Assembly: GCF_001571325.1 (NCBI RefSeq)
Contig: NZ_BCTO01000029.1
Span: 1 to 56,704 of the forward strand
Direction of reading: 5' to 3'
DNA from: Delftia tsuruhatensis NBRC 16741
Lineage (GTDB): Bacteria > Pseudomonadota > Gammaproteobacteria > Burkholderiales > Burkholderiaceae_C
Length of the DNA stretch: 56,704 nt
A program made the position numbers and the translations under genes. Positions 9,329-18,822 of this stretch are shown here, in pieces. Position 1 is the first letter of the stretch. The number at the start of each line of letters is the position of its first letter. The notes under the pieces were generated by a model. The model was not told where the DNA came from. It saw only the letters and a list, made by a program, of their open reading frames with translations, and made no database searches.

Positions 9329-10794
9329 GGCGCCGAATGCACCGTTCCACCCTCGCCGCTGCTGCCGCGCTGGCGGCCCTGCTGTCCGGCTGCAATCTTG
9401 CGCCGCAGCACCGCACGCCGGACATGCCCGTGCCCGACACGGTGGGCAGCACCGCAGCCAATCCGGCACAGGCCGACGAGGCCAGCCTGCAGGCGGCCGC
9501 CGCGCTGGACTGGGTGCAGTCCCGGCAGCTGCGCGAGGTCATTGCCCTGGCCCTGGCCAACAACCGCGACCTGCGCGTGGCCGTGGAGAACATCGAGCGC
9601 GCGCGTGCCCAGCACGGCATCACGCGCGCCGACCTGCTGCCCAGCGTCAACGCCCAGGCCCAGGCCAGCCGTGCGCGCACGGCCGCCGGCATGACCAGCA
9701 CCACGCAATCGGCATCTGTCAGCACCCAGTACACGGCCCAGCTGGGCTTTGCCAGCTACGAGATCGACCTCTGGGGCCGCGTGCGCAACCTCAGCGAGGC
9801 CGCGCTGCAGCAGTTCCTGCAAAGCGAGCAGAACCGGCGCAATGTGCAGATCGGCCTGGTGGCCGACGTGGCCAACGCCTGGCTCACGCTGGCCGCCGAC
9901 CAGGCCCGCCTGCAGCTGGCACGCGACACCCTGGCCAGCCGCGAGAAGGCCTACGAACTGACGCGGCGCATGCATGAGATAGGTTCGACCTCGGGCCTGG
10001 TGCTGGCCCAGAACCAGACCACGGTGGACACGGCGCGCGGCGACGTGGCCAGCTTCACCTCCCAGGTGGAGCGTGACCGCAACGCCCTGCAGTTGCTGGT
10101 GGGCGGTCCGCTGCCCGACAGCCTGCTGCCCGGCGCCGCCACGCTGCGCGCCGGCGCCCAGCCTGCGGCGGCGCTGCAGCCCGTGCCTGCACCGCTGCCC
10201 TCCAGCGTGCTGCTGGTGCGCCCCGATATCCAGGCCGCCGAGAACAACCTGCGCGCCATGGAGGCCAACATCGGCGCCGCCCGCGCAGCAATGTTCCCCA
10301 CCATCAGCCTCACGGCCAGCGTGGGATCGGGCAGCCGCGAGCTCGATGGCCTCTTTGGCGGCAGCAGCAGCACCTGGAGCTTCATCCCCCTGGTGCGCCT
10401 GCCCATCTTCGACGGTGGCCGCAACCGTGCGGGCGTGCAGGTGGCCGAGGCCAACCAGCGCATCGCCATCGCCCAGTACGAGAAGGCCGTGCAGACGGCC
10501 TTCCGCGAGACCGCCGACGTGCTGGCCGACCGCGCGCAGTGGGACGAGCGCCTGGCCGCCCAGACCAGCATGGTCGCGGCCACGCAGAAGGCCTTCGACC
10601 TGTCGGAGGCACGCTTCAAGGCCGGCGTGGACAACTACCTCACCGTGCTGGATGCGCAGCGCAGCCTCTACACGGCCCAGCAGACCCTGATCGGCCTGCG
10701 CCTGTCCGAGCAGCTCAACCGCGTCACGCTGTGGAAGGTGCTGGGCGGCGAGCAGGTGCAGGCGCCGTCCGCCTCTGAGCCGGCGAATTCCTGA
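9325..10794 (+). CDS. RND efflux outer membrane lipoprotein (OprM/NodT family)
   Basis: 489 residues. The signal peptide ends in the lipobox LLSGC (Cys23), followed by NLAPQHRTPD typical of OprM-like channels. Two tandem outer-membrane-efflux (TolC-like) halves follow, with SYEIDLWGRVRNLSEAA and LVRLPIFDGGRNRAGVQVAE as recognisable strands and coiled-coil helices. It forms the trimeric exit duct of the pump encoded just upstream. Translation is coupled by ATGA at 9325, with AAGGAGA 8 bases before the start. Confidence 0.93.
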   Translation: MRRRMHRSTLAAAAALAALLSGCNLAPQHRTPDMPVPDTVGSTAANPAQADEASLQAAAALDWVQSRQLREVIALALANNRDLRVAVENIERARAQHGITRADLLPSVNAQAQASRARTAAGMTSTTQSASVSTQYTAQLGFASYEIDLWGRVRNLSEAALQQFLQSEQNRRNVQIGLVADVANAWLTLAADQARLQLARDTLASREKAYELTRRMHEIGSTSGLVLAQNQTTVDTARGDVASFTSQVERDRNALQLLVGGPLPDSLLPGAATLRAGAQPAAALQPVPAPLPSSVLLVRPDIQAAENNLRAMEANIGAARAAMFPTISLTASVGSGSRELDGLFGGSSSTWSFIPLVRLPIFDGGRNRAGVQVAEANQRIAIAQYEKAVQTAFRETADVLADRAQWDERLAAQTSMVAATQKAFDLSEARFKAGVDNYLTVLDAQRSLYTAQQTLIGLRLSEQLNRVTLWKVLGGEQVQAPSASEPANS

Positions 10795-10843
10795 GCGCGG
10801 GCGGTGTATTCTGCGGGCCCGCAGAACTTGCCGCCCGACCACG

Positions 10844-11173
10844 ATGAGCCCCTTTGCCAACACCCCCGAGCCGCCTTACTACGCCGTCATCTTCTCGTCG
10901 CGCAGAACGCCGGACGACGATGATGGCTACGGCCTCATGGCCCAGCGCATGGTGGACCTGGCCGCGCAGCAGCAGGGTTTCCTGGGTGCGGAAAGCACGC
11001 GCGGCGAGGACGGTTTCGGCATCACCGTGTCCTACTGGTCCACGGCCGAGTCCATCGCGCGCTGGAAGCAGGATGCCGAGCACCTGGTCGCCCAGCAACT
11101 GGGCAAGGACGCCTGGTACGAGCACTATGAATTGCGCGTGGCCCGCGTGGAGCGCGCCTACGGCAAGCGCTGA
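10844..11173 (+). CDS. antibiotic biosynthesis monooxygenase (ABM) domain protein
   Basis: 109 residues with the ABM dimeric alpha-beta barrel pattern: YYAVIFSSRR strand, MVDLAAQQQGFLGAES, GITVSYWSTAESIARWKQDAEH and a basic C-terminus. Family members are small cofactor-free oxygenases or stress-linked proteins; the exact role here is unknown. It starts 50 bases after the outer membrane channel stop and may be cotranscribed with the efflux operon. Its last 16 bases overlap the 3' end of the convergent DUF72 gene. Confidence 0.8.
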   Translation: MSPFANTPEPPYYAVIFSSRRTPDDDDGYGLMAQRMVDLAAQQQGFLGAESTRGEDGFGITVSYWSTAESIARWKQDAEHLVAQQLGKDAWYEHYELRVARVERAYGKR

Positions 11174-12240
11174 ACCCGGGCCGCCTCCGCCTGGACCACG
11201 GCATCGGCCAGCAGCGCGATGGAGCGCGGCGCGCAGCCTTCGGCATCGTTGCTCACCGTCACAAAGGCGGGCAGCCCGCGGCTGGTGATGCCATCGATGG
11301 TCTTGGCGAGGATGGCGCGCGTGTGCGCATCGGGCGTGCGGATCTCGTCGAAGGGGTCGTGCTTCTTTTGCGCATCGGGATAGCCGTAGGCACCGAACTC
11401 GCGGTTCAGGTTCCAGCGGCAGACCAGCGGGGTGGGCCACAGCCCGCGCAGAAAAACCAGTTGCTCCTCGATGGGGGGCATCTTGCCGTGCAGTCCCAGG
11501 CAGAAGGTGGCGCCACTGGCGCGCAGGGTGTCGGCCAACTGCGGCGTCAGCAGCTCCGGGTCGCGCACCTCCACCGCCACGATGATCTGCGCGCCCAGCG
11601 GATGGGCGGCCAGCGCCGCGCGCACCGCCTCCAGCATGGCCTGCAGCCGCGCCAGCAGTTCGGTGGGGCGGCTGAGCAGGCCCCAGGTCATCGGGCTGAG
11701 CTGGAACACCAGCACGCCCAGCCGCTCGCCCAGCCCTTCCAGCGTGGGCTCGACGAAGCTGGTGACGGCCAGATCGGGTTGAAGGAACACCGGGTTCAGC
11801 GACATGCCCTTGCCGTCCTCGTCACGCACCTGCGCGTCGGTAACCACGGATGGGCACTTGACCACGAAGCGGAAATCGGCCGGCACCTGGCCTGCGAAGG
11901 CCATGTACTGGCTGGCCGTCAACGGCCTCCAGAAGCTGCGGTCCACGCAGACCGTTCGCATCAACGGATGCCGGCCATAGGCCTCCAGTCCCTTCTTGGC
12001 CAGCACGCTTTTGTCATAGGCGCCATCCCAAATCAAGCCTTCCCAGCCCGGGTAGGACCAGGTGGAGACCCCCATGCGCAGGCCCTGCGCAAGCTGGTCC
12101 GCCAGCGCCTGCAATTGCATGGCCTGGGGCGCCAGCTGCACGGCGCCGGCGGCCTTGCGCGGTGCCGGTGTGCGGCCGGCAGGCGCGGGCGGCGGGGCAG
12201 GGGCCGATGGTGGGGGAGAACCGAACAGATCGTCTTGCAT
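11158..12240 (-). CDS. DUF72 domain protein (YecE-like)
   Basis: 360 residues. The DUF72 TIM-barrel signature is visible: GVSTWSYPGWEG near residue 53, FRFVVKCPSVVT, VFQLSPM, VAVEVRDPELL and CLGLHGKMPPIEEQLVFLR. Function is unknown; the fold resembles TIM-barrel isomerases or nucleases. An N-terminal Pro/Ala-rich segment of about 45 residues precedes the domain. ATG at 12238-12240 is taken as start; frame-open sequence upstream overlaps the tex promoter region. It is divergent to tex. Confidence 0.85.
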   Translation of the reverse strand: MQDDLFGSPPPSAPAPPPAPAGRTPAPRKAAGAVQLAPQAMQLQALADQLAQGLRMGVSTWSYPGWEGLIWDGAYDKSVLAKKGLEAYGRHPLMRTVCVDRSFWRPLTASQYMAFAGQVPADFRFVVKCPSVVTDAQVRDEDGKGMSLNPVFLQPDLAVTSFVEPTLEGLGERLGVLVFQLSPMTWGLLSRPTELLARLQAMLEAVRAALAAHPLGAQIIVAVEVRDPELLTPQLADTLRASGATFCLGLHGKMPPIEEQLVFLRGLWPTPLVCRWNLNREFGAYGYPDAQKKHDPFDEIRTPDAHTRAILAKTIDGITSRGLPAFVTVSNDAEGCAPRSIALLADAVVQAEAARVQRLP

Positions 12241-12445
12241 TCGAAGCTGGTGATTGTGGCAGAGGGCGCCTGCCTGCCGCAGGGCCCCGGCAAAAGCAGG
12301 CAGTGGATTGATTTTGCAAGCCCTTGAATTCATTGGCCTGCAAGAAATGCTTGCATTTGCGGGTCGGCCGCGAGCGGCCCGGCCCGAATCGCGTGTGGCA
12401 CACTTGGCCGCTTTTCCGGATTCCACGCCACGGGGCGCCTCTCGA

Positions 12446-14797
12446 ATGCAAAAAATCATTGCCCAAATCGCCGCAGAACTGAATGTCAAGCCGCAGCAGG
12501 TGGGTGCCGCGGTCGAATTGCTTGATGGCGGAGCCACGGTTCCGTTCGTCGCGCGCTACCGCAAGGAAGTCACGGGCGGACTGGACGACGCGCAACTGCG
12601 CCAGCTCGACGAACGCCTGGGCTACCTGCGCGAGCTGGAGGACCGCCGGGGCGCGGTGCTCAAGGCCATCGACGAGCAGGGCAAGCTGACCGACGCGCTG
12701 CGCCTGGCCATTGCCAATGCGCCCACCAAGCAGGAGCTGGAGGACATCTACCTGCCCTTCAAGCAAAAGCGCCGCACCAAGGGACAGATCGCCAAGGAAT
12801 TCGGCATCGAGCCGCTGGCCGACAAGCTGTTTGCCGACCCCACGCTGGACCCGCACAAGGAGGCCGAGGCCTTCTGCAAGCCGGCCACCACCCTGGACGA
12901 CGGCAAGCCGGGCCCTGATTTCTCGACCACGTTGGCCGTGCTCGATGGTGTGCGCGACATCCTGTCGGAGCGCTGGGCCGAAGACCCGGCCCTGGTGCAG
13001 AAGCTGCGCGAATGGCTGTGGGAAGACGGCCTGCTGCGCTCCAAGAAGGTCGAATCCAAGAACGAGAACGACCCCGAGGTCGCCAAGTTCCGCGACTATT
13101 TCGAATACGACGAGCCCATTGGCCGCGTGCCTTCGCACCGCGCGCTGGCGGTGTTCCGCGGCCGCGCGCTGGAAATCCTCGAGGCCAAGCTGGTCCAGCC
13201 CGTGGAGCCCGAGCCCGGCCAGCCCAGCCTGGCCGAAGGCAAGATTGCCCTGCACCTGGGCTGGAGCCACGCCAAGCGCGCCAGCGACGACCTGATCCGC
13301 AAGTGCGTGGCCTGGACCTGGCGCGTCAAGCTCAGCCTGTCCACCGAGCGCGACCTGTTCTCGCGCCTGCGCGAAGACGCCGAGAAGGTGGCCATCAAGG
13401 TCTTTGGCGACAACCTGCGCGACCTGCTGCTGGCCGCCCCTGCGGGGCAGCGCGCCGTCATCGGCCTGGACCCGGGCATCCGCACGGGCGTCAAGGTGGC
13501 CGTGGTGGACAGCACGGGCAAGCTGGTGGACACCACCACCATCTACCCGCACGAGCCGCGCCGCGACTGGGACGGCTCGCTGGCCGTGCTGGCCCGCCTG
13601 GTCGAAAAGCACCAGATCAACCTGATCGCCATCGGCAACGGCACGGCCAGCCGCGAGACCGACAAGCTGGCCGCCGACCTGATCAAGATCGCCAGCAAGG
13701 CCGACCGCCAGATCGAGAAGGTCGTGGTCAGCGAGGCTGGCGCTTCCGTGTATTCCGCCAGCGAGTTCGCCTCGCAGGAAATGCCCGACGTGGACGTGAG
13801 CCTGCGCGGGGCCGCCAGCATTGCGCGCCGCCTGCAGGACCCGCTGGCCGAGCTGGTCAAGATCGACCCCAAGAGCATTGGCGTGGGCCAGTACCAGCAC
13901 GACGTGAACCAGAGCGAGCTGGCGCGCCAGCTCGACGCCGTGGTCGAGGACTGCGTGAACTCCGTGGGCGTGGACCTGAACACGGCCTCGGCGCCGCTGC
14001 TGTCGCGCGTCTCGGGCCTGTCGGGCAGCGTGGCCAAGTCGGTGGTGCGCTGGCGCGATGCCAACGGCTCCTTCAGGAGCCGCAAGCAGCTGATGGACGT
14101 GGCCGGCCTGGGCGCCAAGACCTTCGAGCAGGCGGCGGGCTTTCTGCGCATCCGCGGCGGCGACAATCCGCTGGACATGACGGGCGTGCACCCGGAAACC
14201 TACCCGGTGGTCGAACGCATCATTGCCACCACGGGCAAGAGCGTGGACCAGCTCATGGGCCGCTCCGAAGTGCTCAAGGGCCTGAAGGCCGAGCAGTTCG
14301 TGAGCGAGCAGTTCGGTGCCATCACCGTCAAGGACATCCTGGGCGAGCTGGAAAAGCCCGGCCGCGATCCGCGTCCGGACTTCGTCGTGGCCCGTTTCAA
14401 TGACGGGGTGGAGGACATCAAGGACCTCAAGGAAGGCATGACGCTGGAGGGCACGGTCAGCAACGTGGCCCAGTTCGGCGCCTTCGTGGACCTGGGCGTG
14501 CACCAGGACGGCCTGGTCCACGTCAGCCAGATGAGCCACAAGTTCGTCGAGGACGCGCGCGAGGTGGTCAAGACCGGCCAGATCGTCAAGGTCAAGGTGC
14601 TGGAGGTCGATGTGGCGCGCAAGCGCATCAGCCTGACCATGAAGCTGGATGCGGCACCGGCGCGGCGCGACGGCCCCCGTGACAACCGCTTCGAGAGCGC
14701 AGGCCGCGGCAGCCAGGGCGGGCAGCGCCGTGCGCCCGAGCCGGTGCAGCAATCGGCCATGGCCTCGGCCTTCGCCAAGCTGCAGACCCGCAAGTAG
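12446..14797 (+). CDS. tex: Tex family transcription accessory protein
   Basis: 783 residues, the usual Tex length. Order of parts: N-terminal helical domain (VPFVARYRKEVTGGLDD around residues 35-50), a YqgF/RuvC-like domain (VIGLDPGIRTGVKVAVVD near 335-350), helix-hairpin-helix motifs (LNTASAPLLSRVSGL, DVAGLGAKTFEQAAGFLRI) and a C-terminal S1 RNA-binding domain (GMTLEGTVSNVAQFGAFVDLGV). Tex is a conserved nucleic-acid-binding protein acting with RNA polymerase. The ATG at 12446 matches the family start MQKII. The C-terminal tail after S1 is Arg/Gly/Gln-rich. Confidence 0.95.
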   Translation: MQKIIAQIAAELNVKPQQVGAAVELLDGGATVPFVARYRKEVTGGLDDAQLRQLDERLGYLRELEDRRGAVLKAIDEQGKLTDALRLAIANAPTKQELEDIYLPFKQKRRTKGQIAKEFGIEPLADKLFADPTLDPHKEAEAFCKPATTLDDGKPGPDFSTTLAVLDGVRDILSERWAEDPALVQKLREWLWEDGLLRSKKVESKNENDPEVAKFRDYFEYDEPIGRVPSHRALAVFRGRALEILEAKLVQPVEPEPGQPSLAEGKIALHLGWSHAKRASDDLIRKCVAWTWRVKLSLSTERDLFSRLREDAEKVAIKVFGDNLRDLLLAAPAGQRAVIGLDPGIRTGVKVAVVDSTGKLVDTTTIYPHEPRRDWDGSLAVLARLVEKHQINLIAIGNGTASRETDKLAADLIKIASKADRQIEKVVVSEAGASVYSASEFASQEMPDVDVSLRGAASIARRLQDPLAELVKIDPKSIGVGQYQHDVNQSELARQLDAVVEDCVNSVGVDLNTASAPLLSRVSGLSGSVAKSVVRWRDANGSFRSRKQLMDVAGLGAKTFEQAAGFLRIRGGDNPLDMTGVHPETYPVVERIIATTGKSVDQLMGRSEVLKGLKAEQFVSEQFGAITVKDILGELEKPGRDPRPDFVVARFNDGVEDIKDLKEGMTLEGTVSNVAQFGAFVDLGVHQDGLVHVSQMSHKFVEDAREVVKTGQIVKVKVLEVDVARKRISLTMKLDAAPARRDGPRDNRFESAGRGSQGGQRRAPEPVQQSAMASAFAKLQTRK

Positions 14798-14825
14798 TCC
14801 CGCGCACGGCAAGGCAGGAAACGCG

Positions 14826-15665
14826 ATGGCTGCGCATGCACTGGACCTGCAGACGCTGTTGGCACAGGCCCTGGCCCTGCCGGCGCAGCCGCGCATCGTG
14901 GCCTTGCTGCTGCGCGAGCTGGTGCCCGAGCAGCCCAGCCTGCGCCGGCTGAGCCAGCTCTTCGCAGCCGACCCTGCGCTGGCCGCCGGGCTGCTGGCCC
15001 AGGCCAACGGCCCGGTGTTCGGCATGGCGGGACGTGTCACCGGCATTCCCGAGGCGCTGGCCCTGCTGGCGCCCGCGCAGCTGCGCCAGATCGTGCGGGG
15101 CATACCGCTGGGCGTGGGCGCCCATGCCGTGCCGGGCATGGCCATGCCGGCCTTCTGGCGCTACAGCGTGGAAGCCGCCCGCGTGGCGCGAGCGCTGGCC
15201 GGCACCGTGCAGGCCAGCCCCACGGCGGCCTATGCCGCAGGGCTGATGCATGGCCTGGGGGAGCTGGCCATGCACATGATCGACCCCGGCCGCGCCGCCA
15301 CCATCACCGAACTGGTCGGCCCGCTGGACCCGCGTCGCGCCGAGCTGGAAATGCGGCTTTGCGGCTACACATACAGCCATGTCAGTGCGGGCCTGGCCCG
15401 CCGCTGGAACCTTCCGCCGCTGCTGGCCGATGCGCTGCAGCACCTGTACGCGCCGCTGGCCCAGCCGGGCTTCGATCCGCTGGCCTGCGTGCTGCACATC
15501 GCTGCCTGGCGCGCCCGCTCGCGCGAGGCGCAGTGGGACGAGCGTGCCCTGGCCGTGAGCTTTCCCGGCGAAGTGGGCGTGGCCCTGGGCCTGGACATCG
15601 ACATGGTCCTGCGCCAGGACCCGGTGGACTGGATGGCCGACACCGGCCTGGACGTGGTGCTGTAG
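14826..15665 (+). CDS. HDOD domain protein
   Basis: 279 residues. HDOD domains are HD-related, usually without intact metal sites, and occur in bacterial signalling. Seen: LRRLSQLFAADPALAAGLLAQANGP, then AAYAAGLMHGLGELAMHMID, the degenerate HD-like region, and YSHVSAGLARRWNLPPLLADALQHLY, typical of the second half. No receiver or GGDEF domain is attached. Start ATG 14826 has AGGA 8 bases upstream; it follows tex by 28 bases and is likely cotranscribed. It converges on the SEL1 gene. Confidence 0.85.
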   Translation: MAAHALDLQTLLAQALALPAQPRIVALLLRELVPEQPSLRRLSQLFAADPALAAGLLAQANGPVFGMAGRVTGIPEALALLAPAQLRQIVRGIPLGVGAHAVPGMAMPAFWRYSVEAARVARALAGTVQASPTAAYAAGLMHGLGELAMHMIDPGRAATITELVGPLDPRRAELEMRLCGYTYSHVSAGLARRWNLPPLLADALQHLYAPLAQPGFDPLACVLHIAAWRARSREAQWDERALAVSFPGEVGVALGLDIDMVLRQDPVDWMADTGLDVVL

Positions 15666-15680
15666 CGCCTCGCTCCTGCC

Positions 15681-16910
15681 TCAGTGCCTGTGCCAGGGCG
15701 CCGGCACCATGTCGAACAGCGGCGTGGGATCGCGCCGGTAGGGCGCGGGGCTGACGGGCGCCATGGGCTGCATGGTCATGGGGTCTATGCGCGCCAGCTG
15801 CTGCATCCATCCGATGTCCACGCCGCCGCCCGGTGCGGGGCGCGAGTAGATCAGCTCCAGCATGCGACGCGATGCCACATGGCCGTGGGAAGCGGCCTGC
15901 TGGTACAGGCGCAGCGCCTCGGTGTAGTTGGCCGGCACGCCGTCGCCGCGGTGGTAGCGCTGCGCCTGCTCCCATTGCTGCTGGGCCGTGACGGGCTGGC
16001 GCACCTGGATGTCCTGCTCGCTGGGCGCTCCACTCAGCTGCGGCGTGCGCTGCATGGCCTGCGGCCCCTGCGCTGCAGGCGTGGAGCTGCCCTGCGCCGA
16101 CACCAGCTGGCCTGCGGGCCGCAGGCGCTCGCCCAGCATCTGTGCATTGGTCGCGGCGCTGAATGAGCGCGCCGCTGCCGCGCGGAACTGGCGCAGCGCT
16201 GCCTCGGGCTCGTCCTGCGCGAGCAGGGCCAGGCCCCATTCCAATTGGGCGCCAGGGCTGCCCGAACGTGCCGCGCGCTGCAGCAGTTCCTGGTCGGGCG
16301 TGCCTGCCACGGCCAAGGCCTCGCCCACGGGCTCGGCCGTGGACAGCGGCGCCAGGCGCCGGGCCAGCAGCCATTCCAGGTACTGGGCGCGGGCCGGGTC
16401 GGTCTTGGCCAGCTGGGCGATCCAGGGCCTTGCAGCCGGTGGATCGGGGGGCTGGCCGCAGCCGTCCATGGCGCACCAGGCCAGTCCCGCGCTGGCCAGC
16501 GGATGGCCGGCGCGCTGCGCGCGCTCGAACCATTGCCTGGCCTGCGGCCCGTCCTGCGCCATGGCAATGCCATGCAGTGCCAGCAGGCCCATCACCCATT
16601 GCGCCTCGCGCTGCGTGGCCAGGCTCACGCCCTTGCCTTCGGCGCGGCTGCGTAGCTGGGACAGGGCCCGTTGCTGGGCGGTGTCCGAGGTCGAGGTGAT
16701 GTTGCTGGTGCCCGGCTGGGAACCGTACACGCTGGCCGTCGCCACCCGAATGGGCATGACCGGCGTGAAGCGGGCCGCCGCCTGCACATGCGGCAGTACG
16801 GCGGGAGCCAGACCTGGCAGCACCACCAGCAGTCCGGGCAGCACAAGCCTTGCGGTCAGGCGCAGCCCGATGCGCCGCCGTGGCGGGGATTCATGAGCGC
16901 TGGAGGGCAT
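15681..16910 (-). CDS. SEL1/TPR-like repeat exported protein of the fibre-type cluster
   Basis: 409 residues. An Arg-rich n-region is followed by a hydrophobic segment, so it is membrane-anchored or secreted. The body contains Sel1-like repeats: AQWVMGLLALHGIAMAQDGPQ, ARQWFERAQRAGHPLASAGLAWC, and QRYHRGDGVPANYTEALRLYQQAASHGHVASRRMLELIY. Such repeats mediate protein contacts. ATG 16908-16910 is chosen for the AGAGG 8 bases upstream; a GTG 11 codons earlier is possible. It follows the CsgG-like gene in the same direction by 39 bases, so the two are likely cotranscribed; a periplasmic helper role is inference. Confidence 0.75.
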   Translation of the reverse strand: MPSSAHESPPRRRIGLRLTARLVLPGLLVVLPGLAPAVLPHVQAAARFTPVMPIRVATASVYGSQPGTSNITSTSDTAQQRALSQLRSRAEGKGVSLATQREAQWVMGLLALHGIAMAQDGPQARQWFERAQRAGHPLASAGLAWCAMDGCGQPPDPPAARPWIAQLAKTDPARAQYLEWLLARRLAPLSTAEPVGEALAVAGTPDQELLQRAARSGSPGAQLEWGLALLAQDEPEAALRQFRAAAARSFSAATNAQMLGERLRPAGQLVSAQGSSTPAAQGPQAMQRTPQLSGAPSEQDIQVRQPVTAQQQWEQAQRYHRGDGVPANYTEALRLYQQAASHGHVASRRMLELIYSRPAPGGGVDIGWMQQLARIDPMTMQPMAPVSPAPYRRDPTPLFDMVPAPWHRH

Positions 16911-16949
16911 GGCAATTGCCTCTGTTTGGCTTGTGACGTGCACCGCTCA

Positions 16950-18587
16950 TCAGCGCTTGGCCTGGGCCGGAACCACCTGCCAGAAGCGGGCCGAGCCGGT
17001 GTACTGGTCGGCGCCCAGAGAGTTGGCCATGTACTGGTTGACATCCTCCAGGGAGCGCATGCCCGGGATGGCGATGAAGGCCTTGCCCTGGAGCAGCGTG
17101 GGTAGCTTGTCGGTCATGTTCTGCTCGGTGGCGAAGCAGGCCACGCCTTCCTTGCCGGGAGGCCCGGCGTTGATGACGTAGCCGGGGTTGGGACTCATCC
17201 AGTCTGGCAGGCGAACGGATTGGGCGGCGGTGATCCAGCCCGAGCGGTTCACATCGTTGGGCACCAGCCGGGTGACCTCTCCATCGGCACCGGCCATGAA
17301 GCACGACAGGTAGGAGGCGCGCGACACGGTGGTGGACAGGAACAGCTGCTCACCCGTCTCGAAAGAGGTGCGCGTGGGCGTGATGTTCTCCACCCACAGG
17401 TCCAGCTTGCGGTCGGGCGCGGGGGCGCCGTAGCGGTAGTCACCCGTGGCCACGGCCACGTTCTCGGAGGCGGTGGTGACCGGTGCCGCACTCTTGGTGT
17501 TCCAGCCGATGCGCGTCATGTGTCCATCGGCGCTGACGGCCACGAAGTCTCGCAGTGCGCGCTCGTAGGTGCTGAAGTCCACCACGCCATTGACCACCAT
17601 GCCGCTGTCGGCCTGGAAGCGCCCTATGGCCTCGCGCCACTGCGGGTTGCCTGCGGTGAAGGCCGGTGCGTCGGGCGGCAGATAGCCCTTGCTGATCAGC
17701 GACTGGCGCACCAGCTCCTGGTGGATGCCGGCTTCGCCTTCCTCATACCAGTCGCGCAGCTGACGCTGGAAGTCGGGATGGGTCTGGTCCAGCGTCAGGC
17801 ACTGCCAGTAGGGCAGGCGTGACCATTTGCCCAGCAGCTCGATCATGCCCAGCTCGACCAGGGTGCGCACGGCCGGGCCCGAGCCCTGGGCATAGTCGCG
17901 GCCCACGCTGAACTGCACGCCGTAGTTGCCGATACGGCCCGACAGGTCAAGGCCCTGGCTGCCGTTGCCGATGACGACTTCGTTGGCCGAATCCAGGCCC
18001 GGAATGATGGTGCGCGTGCGGAAGTCGCCCAGGTGCAGCTCCATGCCCAGCACGGCGCCGCTGCGGTTGGCGCTGTAGCCGGTTTCCAGGCGCGAGGCGC
18101 TGGTGCCTATGTCCACGTTGTTGCGCAGCACGTTCTGGTCCATGAAGGACACGGCGCCCGACACATACAGGGCCGGGCGCTGCAGCTGGATCTGGTTGTT
18201 GTTGAGCAAGATGGTGGTGAGGTTCTGCACCGTGTCCTGGCGGGCGATGTCCACCTCATAGTCCACGTAGCGGAAGGCGCTGCTGACGCGCGACATCTGG
18301 GACAGGGCGGTGACCACCATCTCCTTGGCGGCCACGGCCACGCGGCCCGAATAGTCGGGCAACTGCTTGCTGGTGATCAGCACCGTGGGCATGTGGCTGT
18401 TGCGGAACATCCTGTCCATGCACATCAGCGAATCGGAGAAGCTCGATATGGAGCGCACCGGCCGCACCACCGGGCGGTCGGCCGCATAGACTTTTTCCAG
18501 GTATTTGGAATCCTTGCGCGCATCCAGCGGCGCGCAACCCGACAGCAGCACGATGGATGCCGATACCGCGCAGGCCACCACCCGCAT
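16950..18587 (-). CDS. CsgG/HfaB-like outer membrane lipoprotein with PG-binding-like and DUF4384-like regions
   Basis: 545 residues from ATG 18585-18587. The signal peptide ends in LLSGC (Cys18). Residues about 60-265 resemble CsgG/HfaB curli-type secretion channels: a VAAKEMVVTALSQM segment, LYVSGAVSF strand, a loop with FSVGRDYAQGSG, and RTLVELGMIELLGKWSRLPYW near the end. Residues about 295-348 look like a peptidoglycan-binding-1 repeat (IGRFQADSGMVVNGVVDFSTY), and about 395-490 like DUF4384 (LDLWVENITP, EQLFLSTTVSRASYLSCFM, LVPND). An upstream ATG at 18710 has a better RBS (AGAGG) but its extra codons include many rare ones and would bury the lipobox. It probably secretes the two small exported proteins encoded just upstream. 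Confidence 0.72.
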   Translation of the reverse strand: MRVVACAVSASIVLLSGCAPLDARKDSKYLEKVYAADRPVVRPVRSISSFSDSLMCMDRMFRNSHMPTVLITSKQLPDYSGRVAVAAKEMVVTALSQMSRVSSAFRYVDYEVDIARQDTVQNLTTILLNNNQIQLQRPALYVSGAVSFMDQNVLRNNVDIGTSASRLETGYSANRSGAVLGMELHLGDFRTRTIIPGLDSANEVVIGNGSQGLDLSGRIGNYGVQFSVGRDYAQGSGPAVRTLVELGMIELLGKWSRLPYWQCLTLDQTHPDFQRQLRDWYEEGEAGIHQELVRQSLISKGYLPPDAPAFTAGNPQWREAIGRFQADSGMVVNGVVDFSTYERALRDFVAVSADGHMTRIGWNTKSAAPVTTASENVAVATGDYRYGAPAPDRKLDLWVENITPTRTSFETGEQLFLSTTVSRASYLSCFMAGADGEVTRLVPNDVNRSGWITAAQSVRLPDWMSPNPGYVINAGPPGKEGVACFATEQNMTDKLPTLLQGKAFIAIPGMRSLEDVNQYMANSLGADQYTGSARFWQVVPAQAKR

Positions 18588-18822
18588 ACAGCCCTGTCTG
18601 CCAGCCCATCGCTGGCGGAAAGTCCCTCGGTTGTCCGCATGTCCGCCGAATGCCGGCTGCAGCGCGGCATCGGGGCGGGGAAGTCCTGGCGTTGGAAGGC
18701 GGTTGCGCATGATGGACCTCTGCTGGAAAACGGCGAGCCAGGGCACTGGCGCCCAGGGGCACCGGCACCGGAAATGGGTTTTGGAAATGAAAGGCGGCCG
18801 GGTCGCGGGCCGCCTGGCCGCA

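Noticed and set aside
12014..15145. A 1,043-codon minus-strand open frame opposite tex
   Set aside because: Antisense of a clear Tex gene; composition not protein-like.
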